Assembly (NCBI GenBank): GCA_905250075.1
Contig: CAJNOP010000091.1
Span: 577,019 to 641,018, forward strand
Reading direction: 5' to 3'
Source of the DNA: Rotaria sp. Silwood1
Lineage: Eukaryota; Rotifera; Eurotatoria; Philodinida; Philodinidae
Length of the DNA: 64,000 nucleotides
Below, piece after piece: positions 25,901 to 40,900 of the stretch. Within the stretch, counting starts at the first letter, position 1. Every line of letters starts with the position of its first letter. The translations under genes were made by a program, and so were the position numbers. The notes under the pieces were generated by a model. It was not told the DNA's origin. It made no database searches and saw only the letters and a list, made by a program, of their open reading frames with translations.

Positions 25901-28900
25901 TAAAGATTTAAATCATATTGCTAATTTAACAAATGAACAATTATCACAATGGTTATCAAAACTTGTATTATTACAAAATAATGAAAAAAATCAATTATAT
26001 ACAGCTGAACAATATAAACATATATTAGAAACATTTACAAAATATTTAATTAAAAAAAATGATGATAGTACAAATATGATTGGTGAAGAAGTTTCATTAT
26101 CAATTTTATCTGTATTAATACAATTAGGAAATGAATTATTAAAACCAAATAAATTTGCATTAGGTTTTCCACAAATTATACAATTATTAGTTATTTTAGC
26201 TGGACATGGTAATGGTAATGGACATATATTTTTATTTCAAGCTGCAGCTATATGGTTAGAATTTTGTGCTGATACACTTGCAGATCAAAATGAAAAGTAA
26301 GAATTTTTATATAAAATTATTCAAATATTATTTAAGACATATGAAAAATAATGTGATGAAAGTATGTCAGATGTTTATTTAAAAAAAAGGTTAAAGAAGC
26401 TTTCTATGTGATCTGATAATAAAAAAAAAACGAATCTCTACATGTTACTCACATTGGAATAGTCTTCGATTAATATTCTAATAATAAAGTCTCGATAAGA
26501 GCTCAGGATCCCAGATGAAGCTCGGTACGTCGGAACCGATCGGTTCCGTTAAATTCCGAGGATTTCTTTACTACAGGATTCCGGTCCAGATTTCGTCGGA
26601 CCAGTTCCGATCAGTTTCCATCGGTCCCGTCGATTTCCGACGAATTCCTGGTCGAAATTTTGCGGAACTTATCGGAATTTTTCCGGTGAAAACTGGACCG
26701 GAATCCTGTAGTCAAGAAATCGTCGGAAGTCAACGGAGCCGACCGAAAACCAACGGAATCTATAGGATCCGCTGCCGGAAAACAAAGGAGACAAGCGGTT
26801 CCGGCGATCGGAACAGTAGACCTGGGATAATATTAGATCATAATAATAGTAGTATGTCAGTAGTAGAGCTCATCAGATTTAAAATTTCTGAACCCTAATT
26901 CGACAGATTCTAATCAGTAGAACAAAATAGAAATACGGAAACAAGTTCATGAAGTCGTTATTTTATTGAATGTTTGAAATAATCGTCCTAGTTATTCATA
27001 TTCAATTATAATCGATGAAAACATTTAAGGAACGTGCTTTTATACGCTTCTTTATTCAAAAAATTCAAGAACTTGTTAACAGCATGATACAAAATTTTGA
27101 TAGTTTAGATTAGGTCTCTTTTTTTGTTTAACATCGACTAGTAGCATCCAGAATTTTGCTATAAAAATTTTGCCATATATTTTATCACATCGAAGACGAG
27201 TTCTTTAAATTGTTTCACAAAATTTTTTTTTATGATATTTGATAGAAATGGTAAATATTCAAACATATAATCTTTCCTTTTTTTGAAATATATATTAAAA
27301 ACTTTATTCTTTTTTAATTTTATGTCTATATTTTTAGTTTAACATCACAATTTTTATCATCACTTCTATCTTCATCATCTGTTGAATCTCTAACACTTTT
27401 TCATTATAATATTCTTGAAGCAAGTGTTTATTTACTTGCTTATATAAATGATATATTAATAGCATTAAAATATTTATCAACAAATGAATCAATATCTTTA
27501 AAATCTTCATTAAAAATTGATGAAACTGATGATGAAGATGATGATTCACAAGATGATGAAGATACAAATATTGAACAAAAAAAAATTCTTCTTTCATCAA
27601 CAATTCAACCTGAATATGATCCAAATAAATTATGTACTTATACAACAACAAAAAAAGAATATGCTAATCAACATTGGTATCATTGTCATACATGTAAAAT
27701 GATTGATCGTGTTGGTATATGTCAAATATGTGCTAATGTTTGTCATAAAGATCATGATATATCTTATGCTAAATATGGTTCATTTTTTTGTGATTGTGGT
27801 GCTAAAGAAGATGGTTCATGTCAAGCATTAGTTAAACGTTCAATATCAACAACACCTATAACAATTGTTCAACCAATGACATCATTATCAACAATACAAA
27901 AGAAAAAATCTAAAAAATTATCATCATTATCAAATAAAAAACCTAAATTAACAAATCGTCAACGTCGTTTAATACGACAAATTAATACTAAACAATCAGA
28001 ATATAATTTATGTATACAAAATAAACATATACCATATAATACATTACGTTTATTTAAATTACTTCAACCATATATTGATAATCAATATCAACAAATATAT
28101 AATATTGAAAATAAATTTGATTTAATATCAGAATATTTAAAAATAAATAATCAATTATTATCTAGTGAAAATGATGAAAATAAACAACAACAACAATTAT
28201 GTACTAATATATTACATTCACAAGAAAATGCATTTGAACATGTTAAATTATCATTTACAAATGAACATGGACAACAAATAAAACAATTACTTAGTACTAA
28301 TTCTATACGTCGTCAAGGTATGTGTATTATGTCATCATTAAATCCTGAACAAACAAAACAACATTTAATTGTTAGTCAAGAAAAAGGTAAACAAGCTATG
28401 ATAACTATATTACAATTAAATTCATTACTTAAACAAACAACAACAATGATTAATAATAATAATATAACAAATGATAATACAACAAAAAAAAAATTAACAT
28501 TAAATAAATTAAATACATTTAATATACCATTTACAATATTATCAATGCAACCAAATCAATTAAATAGTGATTATTTATGTATAACTGGTTTAAAAGATTG
28601 TCATATATTAAATATTGATAATAATGGACGTTTAAGAGAACCAACTATTATTCTTCAACCAAATTTAGATTCAACAGGAAATTATATTATACGTGCACAA
28701 TGGTTATCAGATAAAAATCAAGCACAACTTGCTTTATTAACAGCTGATTTTATTAAAATTTATGATTTAAGTACTGATACACTTAGTCCAATTTATTATT
28801 TTATACTTCCAACAGGTAATTTATTAATCAGTCATTTTTTTTCAAAGTAAAAATTATTACAATATAACAGACAAAAAGCAAATGAAAAGAACTGAAATTT

Positions 28901-31900
28901 TTATAATAAACTATTTCCATTTAAAATATTTATCTCTGTACATAGTTTCAAGTCGAAAATTAATTTTTCTAGTGTTTCTGAAAGGAAACTATGCAATTAT
29001 GTGAGTGTGGTTGCTTGTGTCCATGTTTTCAGGGTACCTACACCAGATAACATATTACCATATGTCTTTTCCTTAATTGAGTTTTCAAGATACTTGTAGA
29101 AGACATTATATGATGAGTATAGAAACTTCGTTTGAAAGATTTTCTTTTCTAATTAGTCACTGTGAATTTTGAAGTCTGCTTTATGTTTAATATTAAATAA
29201 ATTTTTTTTTTCTTTAGGCAAAGTACGTGATTGTACATTTTATTATACAAAACATAATAATATTGAATGTTGTTATATATTAATAATGGCTTCAAATGGT
29301 TATATATATTATGAACAATTATGTGAATCATCATCAGCTCGTAATGGTTCATTTTATGTAACAAATACACTTGATATAAAACATGAAACAATAAGTGAAA
29401 CAAATAATAATGGTATATTACTTGGTGGTGGTGTATCAGTTTATTATTCTTCAACATTAAAACTTTTATTTTGGTCATATGTTCATGGAAAAAATTTCTA
29501 TGGTATTATTGATGAAAGAAATGTAGAAAAATTATTAATGATACGTTCAATTGATGTTAAAATGACACCAACAACAACATCAACATCAACATCAACATCA
29601 ACAAATGGTAATAATAAATCAACATCAACATCAACATATCATACATTATGTTCATGGTCAGAAATTCCTCATCATCCTGGTTTAATATATACAATGACAC
29701 AAATGACAAATAATCCAGTTATATTAATGATAACACCATCAAATGTACGTTTAAGTGAAATTAAAATGCAATTAAAAACAACAAAAATTCAAGATATTGT
29801 TGCTATACGTTATGAACAACGAACAACATTTATATTATTAGCTGATGATGGTAGTTTAAAAATTTTATTAGCTGAATTAGATAAAACAAATTATTGGTTA
29901 AATAAATTATATCAAAAAAAGAAATATTTTCCTATGTTTGATTTAGATTTAAATGATGAATATTTTGATTATGATAATATTAATTATCAATATACATTAT
30001 CAGATAATGAAACTGATGATCAACAAGAACCAATTGTAAAACGTCGAAAACAAACAATTACAACTACAACCACAACCACAACACCATCATCATCAGCATC
30101 AACAGCAACAACAATAACTAATCCAACAAATGAATCTACAAATGGTTCAATTAAATTTCCTGTTGACTTTTTTGAATCATGTCAATTATTAACTGAATAT
30201 GAATTTGGTGGACGTGATTTACTTGATGTTTATAATGTAGCACAACTTAAATTACGTTTATCAACACCAGGAATGTTTGTTGCTAATGTTCGTACAGGTG
30301 GTTTTACACTTGAAGTTATTAATAAAGATCCAGATAATAAAGTTATAACAGGTGTACGTATACATATTGGTTTATATTCAATGGATAAATCACCACAATA
30401 TTTTGAATTATTTGGACGTACAATACAAGTTAATAATTTACAAGGACCACGTTGGTATGATTTATGTTTAACACGTGAAGAATCAATACAAGCTGAAAAA
30501 AAATTTAATATATTTATTTCACAATCAGTTGATACAAATCATATAACAGTTATTGATGATGTTAAAGTTTATGGTAAAACAAAAGAAGAATTTCAATGGC
30601 CTGAAAATATTGATGGATCATTATTAACATCAACAAATAATACAGCAACAACAGCAATAACAACAACAACAACAAATGCAATTAATGAATATTTACATTC
30701 ATTTAAAGAAACAAATGATGAAAAAGAATTAGCTACATTACCTTTACCTGATAGGTTTGTTAATGAATTTTTGATTAAGATATTGATAATATAAAATTTG
30801 AGCACTTTTTATTTTTCCTTGTAAACTTATGGATATTTGATTAAGCTATCGAATTTTGATTACAAACTTTCTGTACATTGATAAAATCAATTGTTAGCGA
30901 TGTGACGTAGCAAAATTAAAATATGTGTATCTCGAGATAATAAGCTTTCCTAAATCTGATTTTTATATATTGCATAGACATTAAGTTATTCTAGATGTGC
31001 TAAAAAAATCAGGGCTATGAAGCTTTGTTTAGAGGAGTTATCGGAAAAAAAACCACCGTTAGTGACTTGATACAAAAGAGGACATCGATTGCCACTTCGT
31101 GTATTTTAGTTGTTAACAACTCTTAATTCATGCATCATTTTAAAATAATAAATAGGGTACTCACAGATGGTTCCTAAGACTATAAAGTCTATATGTAAAA
31201 TTTTTCTGAGCATATCTAGATTTTTCAAAAAAAAAGCAACTTGTGCCCTAGAGCCTATCCTGAAGTTGTCAGATTTTTTTCTCATATGGTAAGCGAGATA
31301 ATCGCCAATTACTTTTTAAGTAATTAATTATAATTAATAAGCATGTGAAAGATCAAACATTTTCATATAAGCCTATGTGAAAAAAATTCATCCAAAAAAT
31401 TCAATCTTATAGAGAATAAATCTCAAATGACAAGGCGCAAATGTTCTATTCTATCTTTTTTTAAACCCATATGGAGAATTCAACTAGACTAAGGTTTATC
31501 ACGTTTCTGTTGAAAAATCTGCAAATCAATATTTCAAATAGATTGGAGACTTCTAGAAAAATCTGTATAGTTTTTCTTGGTTCAAAACTCACATCCATCG
31601 AGTTAAAAAGCCTAATCAGCTCAATATATTGAATCTGATTCTGTGTGTTGAAATAAAAATTGTTCAAATTTTGTTTTACTAAAACCTAATAAAAATTAAA
31701 TATTTGATACACATATATTTTTTCTATTTTAGGTTACTTGTCTATAGTATGCAAGTATTAACTGGTTCATTATGTTTACATCATAATCTTGATGAACAAA
31801 ATCGTTCAAAATTAAATTCTGATATTGTTCAATATACATCACATATGTTTCATATGTCATTACCATCACAAATTCAACGATATTCACGTCGTTTATTAAA

Positions 31901-34900
31901 AGAATTTTTTTCATCAATATCATCATCAGATTTTGATTATTATGAACATATTGATCGTTTACAATTAACATTTTTATCACAATGTTTTTCATCAATAAAT
32001 TATTTAGAATTATTTAATGATATACAATCTTATGAATATTTATTATTATCATTATTATCAATAACACGTCGTCGTCCACATAATATAAATCGTTATTTAA
32101 CAATAACACAAAATGAATCAAAAGATGCTATATCAAAATCAGCATCAATGGAAATATTTATACCATATTTAATAAATATATTTTTTTATTTATTAGATCA
32201 ACGTCCATCAAATCCATTACTTGAATCAATTGATAATAAAACAATTAATTTAAAACAAATTGAAAAACTTCTTCATATACTTGTTGATATATATCATTCA
32301 TTAGCATTAAATGAACCACATACATGTATGAATTTAATTGTTAATTCATATATACGTTTATTAACATATCATGATTATCATATTAATTTTATAATTAAAA
32401 ATGCATTAAATCGTTGTATGCAGCCAAAAATTCAACGTTTAATATCAAAATTATCAACAGCAAGTGATTTAAATCAACCAGATACAAATGATAAACAATT
32501 TCATGCAATACCATTATCAGCACAAATTTATACAACTGAACAACAAAATCATCCACGTTGGACAAATGTACCAACAACAGAACAACCACCACCACCACCA
32601 CCACCACCACCACCATCATCATCAATAACAACAACAATAACAGATCCAATTGGAACCGATGAAACAGCTATGTTACAATATGCACTTGCATTAAGTTTAT
32701 CAGAAAATCCTGATCAAATTCCATCACCATCTACAATAACAGAAAATCTACAACAAACAATTGAATATGTTGATAATGATGATGAAATACCATCAACAAC
32801 ACAAAATGATATGGAAATAAATCAAATGATGGAATTAATGGTTAATACAGATAATTTAAATCAAGAATCAACAAACACACAAAATGATCATAGTGATAAT
32901 AATAGTTTATATGAAGGTGATGATGGTCATGAATCAGAATCAAGTTCAACAACAAATGAAGGTGGTGAACAAACAAATAATAATAATACTACAAATAATA
33001 ATAATAATAATAATACAACATCAACACCAATACAAACATCATTATCATCACCAATATCAGCACCATTATCATCATCATCAAATGATTCAAATTCAACAAT
33101 TAAATTAAATATTAATGAATCAATTGATTCTAGTATATATGAACAACGTTTATATGATTTAAAACATTTAATTGTTGAAAAATTATTAGATAATCTTGAT
33201 GAATATTTATTAAATAATTCAACATTAAATGGTTTAAATTCTATAGCTTATTTACAATTATTATTAACATTAACAATTGAATTTGCATCAAAATCAGATG
33301 TAAATAATCAACAATTTGTTCATTATATATTAAAAAGTTTATTAAGACAAATGACATTTTTAAAAGATATTAATCATAATAATATGAATGATTTAATTAA
33401 ACGTACATCACAACATGAAATACAATTAATGTTATTAAGATTATTTACTGTTTATGTTTCATTTATGCTTAAAGTACGTGATAATGAACGTGAACAATAT
33501 TTAGATTTATCATCAACAGCAGCTAAACAATTAGAAGAATCAAATGTTGTTAATTATTGTTTATATGCATTACAAACTGTTTATAAATATTTAGTAAAAC
33601 AACCGATTGATGAAAATTTATTAAATGAACAAACAATGCTATCACCCAGTGGTACAACAACATCAACTAATAATTCACAAACATCATCAATATCAATAAT
33701 GACACTTTTGAAACCACTTAATCAACAATCATTACCAGATTTATCACCTTTTTTTTATAAACAATATACAAAACATCATGCTAATGATGTTTTTGAAGCA
33801 TATCCAGAATTATTAGCAGAAATTGCAACAAGATTACCATATCAAGTAAGTAAAGAAAAAACAACTAAAAAACAATTAATTTATTATTTTTATTTTATTC
33901 TCATAGATGAAAAAAGTAATTGATTATACATCTGAAGCACATCCATTTTTACTTTCAACTGATTGGCAAAAATGTTTATGTGAATATTATGTATTACCTC
34001 AAGGTTCATTTCTTAAACGTCAAATTCGTAAATTACTTATGTATATATGTGGATCACGTGATAAATATCGTAAATTACGTGATTTTCATGTATTATCAAC
34101 AAATTTAAGTGAAATAAAAAATATCTATGAAGAAAATTTTTCATTAAATAATACAGAACAACGTAAAACAATATCAACACAAATTCCATATGTTACATTA
34201 ATGCGTCTTGTTGATCATTTAAAATCATGTCAAGATATAAGTATTCAACGTTGTTCAAATTGGCAAAAATTTTGTAAAAATGATTCAACAATATTAAATT
34301 TTCTTGTTCAATTAATTATGCTTGTTGATGATTCATTAGTACCATTTATACTACATTTATTAATTAATTCAATATCATCACCATCATCAGCAGCAGCAGC
34401 AACAGCAGCAGGAGCAACAGGAACAACAGCAACATCATCATCAACAACAACAACAACAACATCATCATCAAATCGAACAATAAAAACAAGTAAATCTGTT
34501 CGTCCAAATGATTTTGATACAACTGATGATATATCAATATGTTCAATAGCATTACAATTTTCTAAAATAATATCAAATAAATTATTAGAAGATTTTATTC
34601 GTTTATTTTTATTAGAAAATAATCAACAATCTACACGTTGGTTAACACATACATTTTTATATAATTTATATATAAATTCAAATAAACAATTACAAGATTA
34701 TATATTTGATATATTAATTAATTTATGGTCAACTATATCATATTATGGACAAAAATCATTTCAATATATTGATTTATTAGGTTATATTATAATTAAAAAT
34801 AAAGATGATAAACGTACAAATGAATTTTTACCTAAATTAGAATTAATGTTAAAAAGTGAAAATCAATTATTATTAAATCATCCAAATACAACTATTTATC

Positions 34901-37900
34901 GTCGTTTATCAACAATAATTGATATTGAACAAAATAATGGTTATTATTTTGAAACAGAACCATGTTTAGTTTGTAATAATCCTGATATACCATATCAACA
35001 AGTTAAATTACAAACTATTAAACTTGATCAACGTTATACAACACAATCACATATAATTAAATTAATTCAAGCATATTCAATACAAAAATTACATATTAAA
35101 ATGTCTGAAATAAAACGTAATAAAGCTGTACGTACAATACGTTTTTATTATAATAATCGTCATGTACAATCAATAGTTGATTTAAAAAATAGTGTTAATT
35201 GTAAATGGTTATTAGCTAAAACAATTAAATTAACAAATATACAACAAACAGAAGTTAAAATTGATTTTGTTATACCAATTATTGCTTGTAATTTAATGAT
35301 TGAATATGTAGATTTTTTTGAAACACCAACATCTGGTATACCAGCTATTACAGATACAACAACATTACAATGTCCAAGATGTAATTCAGCTGTAGCAGCA
35401 ACACCTGGCATTTGTCCTAATTGTGGTGAAAATGTTTTTCAGGTTCGAAAAAAAACAAACAATGAATATTTACCGATTGAAACAAAAAATTTATTGATAT
35501 AGATTTTGATTACAGTCAATGTAAAAGAGGGGATGATAGGTTGTTATCTTGAAGATCTAATTTGTACGGATATATTTCAACAGTACTTCTAAATCGTGTT
35601 TCATAACAGATGATTTATATACTGAGAGTTTGATCCACCGTGGAATATTCGATTGATAATATGTAGTTATCGATTTCAAACTACATTCGAAACTCTTACC
35701 AAACAGCTATCAAAATTACAAGAAATCTTAATTAATTCTGATAATTTTTCAATATTTAAGTAGAATTCTAATATAGTGACCTATATAGATTTATGAGTCA
35801 CTATTAAATCGGACAGAGTAAAAATATTGTTTTCGATTGATATCAGAATAGAATGTAATGAAGTTGAAAGATAAATAATCTATAATGAAAATTCCTTCAT
35901 GTTTTTTTGTTTTTGATTTCTAGTGTCATAAATGTCGATCAATAAATTATGATGAACGTGATCCATTTTTATGTAATTCTTGTGGTTATTGCAAATATTG
36001 TAAATTTGATTTTATTTTTACTGCTAAACAAGTTAATTATGTTGAACCTATTGAATCTGATGAAGATCGTGCTAAAACAATTGCTAATATAAGTCAATTA
36101 TTAGAAAAAACTGATAAAATCTATCGTCAATTAATTAATCAAAAACCACTTCTTGAATATTTATTAACAAAATTAAATTCTGATGATCAAAGTTCAACAT
36201 TAATACCTTCAATACCAACAACAACAACTACAACAACAACAACAAATACAACCACAACCGGTGAAACATCTGATCAACAACAACAACAACCTCCGACGGT
36301 ACCAACACCAACACCAACAATAACATTAACATCAGCAAATAATCCAAATGGTATTAATCGTATTGTTCAACAAATAGCACCGAAATATAATACTGAATGT
36401 CGTCAAACATATGATGAACTTGGTAAATGTATACAAAAAATAATATGTGCACGTAAAGAACTTTATACATATGATCAACGTCATTCAAATTTATCAACAA
36501 CATTAATGTTAACAACAACACCATCACGTTCACATCATTGTTATGGTTGTATATTATCAACAATATCACATTGTATATTACTTTTACGTGCATTTGTTAC
36601 ATCATCAAATCGTTTAAAACAATCTATAACAAATAATATATCATTAATTGATGAATTATTATTAAATAATATACGTTATACAAATCAACAAATACGTCAT
36701 GATGTACGTTTATTATTTTGTTATTTAACACGTGATAATATACAATTAACAGATTATATAACAACAAAAATTTTTAATAAAATTGAAATAATATTTCAAC
36801 AAAAATTTATTTTATCATCATCATCATTAATTAATTATGATTTATTAGTACTTTTTTCTTTAATACAACGTTCAAATCAAGATGATCAAGATTTATGTTG
36901 GGAAAATAAATTACGTTGTATATTTAAATTATTTCTTTATTCATTAAAAATTTCAACACCACAAATACTTGAATTAATAACATTACCTTGTTTAAGAATG
37001 TTATTACATTTATCAAAATCACAAATAACAACAAATACAAAATTAATATCAATTGATATTGAAAAATTTCTATCAAAACAATTAACATATAATGATTGGA
37101 ATAATAATTCAAATGATAATAATAATAATAATAATTTTTCTTTAACATATATTAATAAATCATGGTTAGAAAAATTAATATTTTGTCCACAATCAGCAAC
37201 AATACGTTTTTTAACATGTAAATTAATACAAACACTTTGTATAAATGATAAACAAAAATTATTTATTATACAAATTTTAATACATTATTTACATAATATA
37301 TGTGATGAAAATCTTTTAAAATATTCTTATGAATATGTACAATTAATTAAAGATTTATTATTAAATGATAATCAATTAAAATTAATACTTTGTAATGATG
37401 AACAATTTAATATAATTAAACATCTTGCATCATTAATTGAAAATGAAATATTAATTATTAATAAACAAGATGAAAAAAATTTATTAAATTCAAATTTAAC
37501 ATTTGGTTATTCAATTAAATCATTAACTGAATTATTAAATATATTCTTACAACAAGATGAATTAAAACAAAAATATAAATCAATATTAATTGCTATTGTA
37601 TTAAATGGTTATTTAACATTAAAAAGATTAATTGTACAACGTACAAAATTAATTGATGAAGCACAAAATAAAATGTTAGAATTATTAGAACAAATGACAA
37701 GAGGTAATGAACAAGAAACAAGACAATTTATGATTATTTGTATTGATACAATTGAAAAATTTCAATTAGATGATATGCAAACACCTTTATTTATATTTGA
37801 ACGTTTATGTAATTTAATTTATCCAGAAGAAACTATGCAAGAAAATAAAGAATTTTTTATTGTCGTGGAAAAAGATCCAAATCAAGAAGATTTCTTACAA

Positions 37901-40900
37901 GGTTTGTTTTGAACAAATTAACTTTTGAAAGATACTAATAGTTATACTAAATATGGATGTACAGTATTTAATGTAAATACTGTCAGGGAGTTACCAATAT
38001 AGGATTCTTCGAAAGACTGATTACGTTTTGTTGGAAAACACGATTGGTAATTTTGAAACATCTCTCGTTCGGCTATTCACGCTTAAGATGGAGAATTCAG
38101 TAATCTAGGAGCGATAAAGCATAAGCACGAATAAATTTTGAACGTTGACTAGTGTCGATTTCAAAGAAAAAGTCCGATGGGTACACTAAGGGCTTGAAAA
38201 ATCAGCCGAAAATTTCGACATTACACGAATTTTGTTTGTAGCTTTGAAATTTCATTTAAGTCATCAATGTCGAACGATGTTAGCGAATGAATTCTAAGAA
38301 TAGACGCTTTGAAACTCTGAAATATCGTTCTAATCGAAAGCAATTCTTACACAAATCCTAAGAATATTCGAACAAATAAAATACAAAATCTCGTCACTCT
38401 ATCCACACGAATCATTAGTTTCAATCTTGAACCAAAAGTTAAAGATATTTACTTTTTTATTTCAAATTGTTGACTTTCACAAAAATAAGAGAATGAAGTT
38501 GTAATCTAAAACTTTTTGCATACAATTTGTTTTTTCTTTTATGTAACTCGCAATCAATCGACAATATCATGAAAATAACTTTTATTTTCTCTCGTTTTAG
38601 GACGAATGATGGGTAATCCATATAGTTCAGCAGATCCAGCCATGGGTCCATTAATGCGTGATATAAAAAATAAAATATGTACTGATTGTGAATTAATTGC
38701 ATTACTTGAAGATGACAATGGCATGGAATTACTTGTTGCAAATAAAATAGTTAATTTAGGTTTAGCTGTTCGTGATGTTTATAAAAAAGTTTGGTTACCT
38801 TATATAAATTCTCATCAAACAATACCTTCTAATGCTGATCCAACAGCAGGTAATGCTCAAGCAGTTGTTAATCCATCACAAAATGAACATGAACCAATGC
38901 ATATTGTTTATCGTATGCGTGGTTTATTAGGTGATGCAACAGAAGATATAATTGAAACATTTGATACAAAGAAAAATGCTAATGAAAATGGTGAAGATGA
39001 TCCTGAAGATATATATCGTTTAGCTAATGTTCTTAGTGAACATTCAGGTTTAGAAACAATGCTTAAACGTTTAAATTCAATTGATGATATGTCATCAGGA
39101 AAAGCTTTATTACAAATTTTATTAAAATTATTTGAATATGCTATTAAACTTAAAGTTAATCGACAACGTTTAATTGATCCAAATTTACGTTCAATATCAT
39201 CAATGTTAAATAAACTTAATTTATTATTAAAAACTGAAATTGAAGAACAAGGACGTGATCAAGCACTTTTATCATTAACAGAAAAACTTCTTTTTATTAT
39301 GGATCAATTATTTCATGAAGCAAGTACAACATTATCACAAGATAAATATAATGAATTTTCAGTATCATGTGAAGGTTAGTTATTATTTATTTTCATTAAT
39401 TTTGATCTCAATTAAAACGATATTTCTATTACAAAAAGTCATTTATTCATTTTTCTGCTATTTATCGACAGACTATTAAAATCAGAATCTTTCACTCTTT
39501 TCCAATTCATCTATAGAATTTTCTTTAGAAGTAAGATTGAACAACTGTACCAATAAATTTGGTCAACATAGTATTTTGTACAACTGCAACTTTGACATAA
39601 TCTGATGATCGTTGTTCACATTTCAAACTTATTATTTGTAACTATAACCATTTGTCTTTACGTGATCGAAAAATGAATGAATGACTTTTGCGCCGTAGGC
39701 TATTATAATCAACAAATCATTTCCATAGTGACATCGATACCATATTGTTTCGGAAAATATGATAGAAAAGAAAATTTGAACAAGATTGAAATTATAAATA
39801 TATGCATTTGTGACTTTCGTATACACAAAACTATCTTTAACTATTGCCCGCGCCAGAATAAAAAGGGAAGTGGATGTAAGCTCAATAATTTGACAGTGGC
39901 AATAGCTATCAACCTTTGGTCTTCAAAAATCTCAGTAGGAGAATTCTGGACGTCTTTTTGTTTGATATTATATAAGACAAAGTTATTTTAAAATCCATCA
40001 TCTTCTCAAAACTAACATAATTCTATATAATTTGAGCGAATAGAGATACGATTTGGTTCAAATAGATCTTTTTCAAATCTAGAAATTCTTCCATAATTGT
40101 ATTTTTTTTTAGGTGATATTGAACAATTACGTTCATTACTTAATTATATAAAATTATCATTTGTTAAAACTCATCCAAGTTTAATGGAAGCTCTTATTCA
40201 TTTATTACCATATTTATCATTTGGAAATAAAGAAAAAATGCAAACATTACTTGATTATTTTAAATCATATTTAGAATTTGATCGATTTGATCTTGAACAA
40301 ACATCATCATCAACAACAACATCAAATGATAATGATAGTCAATTACATTTAGATTGTTTTTGTGAAATATGTAAACATTTAGATAAAAAATCTGTTTATG
40401 GTAAAGAATTTCGTGATCTTGTTAATGAATCAAATGGTATTATTGATCAATGTATAAATTATATTGAAAGTAATTCACCACAAGTTAAAACATATTTAGG
40501 TATGCAAGATCAAGATAGTTGGAAAGAATTTTTAAATAAACCAAGTTTATCTTATGTATTACGTTTATTAACTGGTTTATCTTATGGACATGAACATATA
40601 CAAATGAAAATCGGACAAAGTTTAATACCAATTTTACATAAAATTGAACAATTACCAACAGCTGGTAAAGTTGGTGTTTTAGCTGAAGATCTTTTACATT
40701 CATTAACAGAAAATGAACAAGTTGCTAAAAAAATAGATGATGTTAGAAATCAAACACGTGCTGAGAAAAAACGTTTAGCACAAGAAGCACGTGATAGAAA
40801 AATGCGTGAATTAAATTTAACTAAAATAACACGAAATAAAAGTGTATCTGAATCATCAGCAACTGTTTCAAAAACACCTGTACCTAATGTTGATTTAACT

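Noticed and set aside
26515-26898. 127-codon frame in UBR4 intron 9
   Set aside because: It runs through the inverted-repeat element and lies in an intron bounded by good splice sites. The peptide is Arg/Ser/Gly-rich from TCCG/CGGA repeats.
27334-27651. Antisense open frames rich in His/Leu/Tyr opposite UBR4 exons
   Set aside because: They are shadows caused by the strongly AT-ending codons of UBR4 on the other strand.
28816-28850. Alternative end of UBR4 exon 10 at the AAGTAAAA donor (28847)
   Set aside because: It would break the reading frame with exon 11. The upstream CAG/GTAATT donor (28815) restores it and gives a sensible TGKVRD junction.
39677-39991. 104-codon frame in UBR4 intron 15
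   Set aside because: It lies between in-phase UBR4 exons, shows no motif and has no sensible start or splice context.
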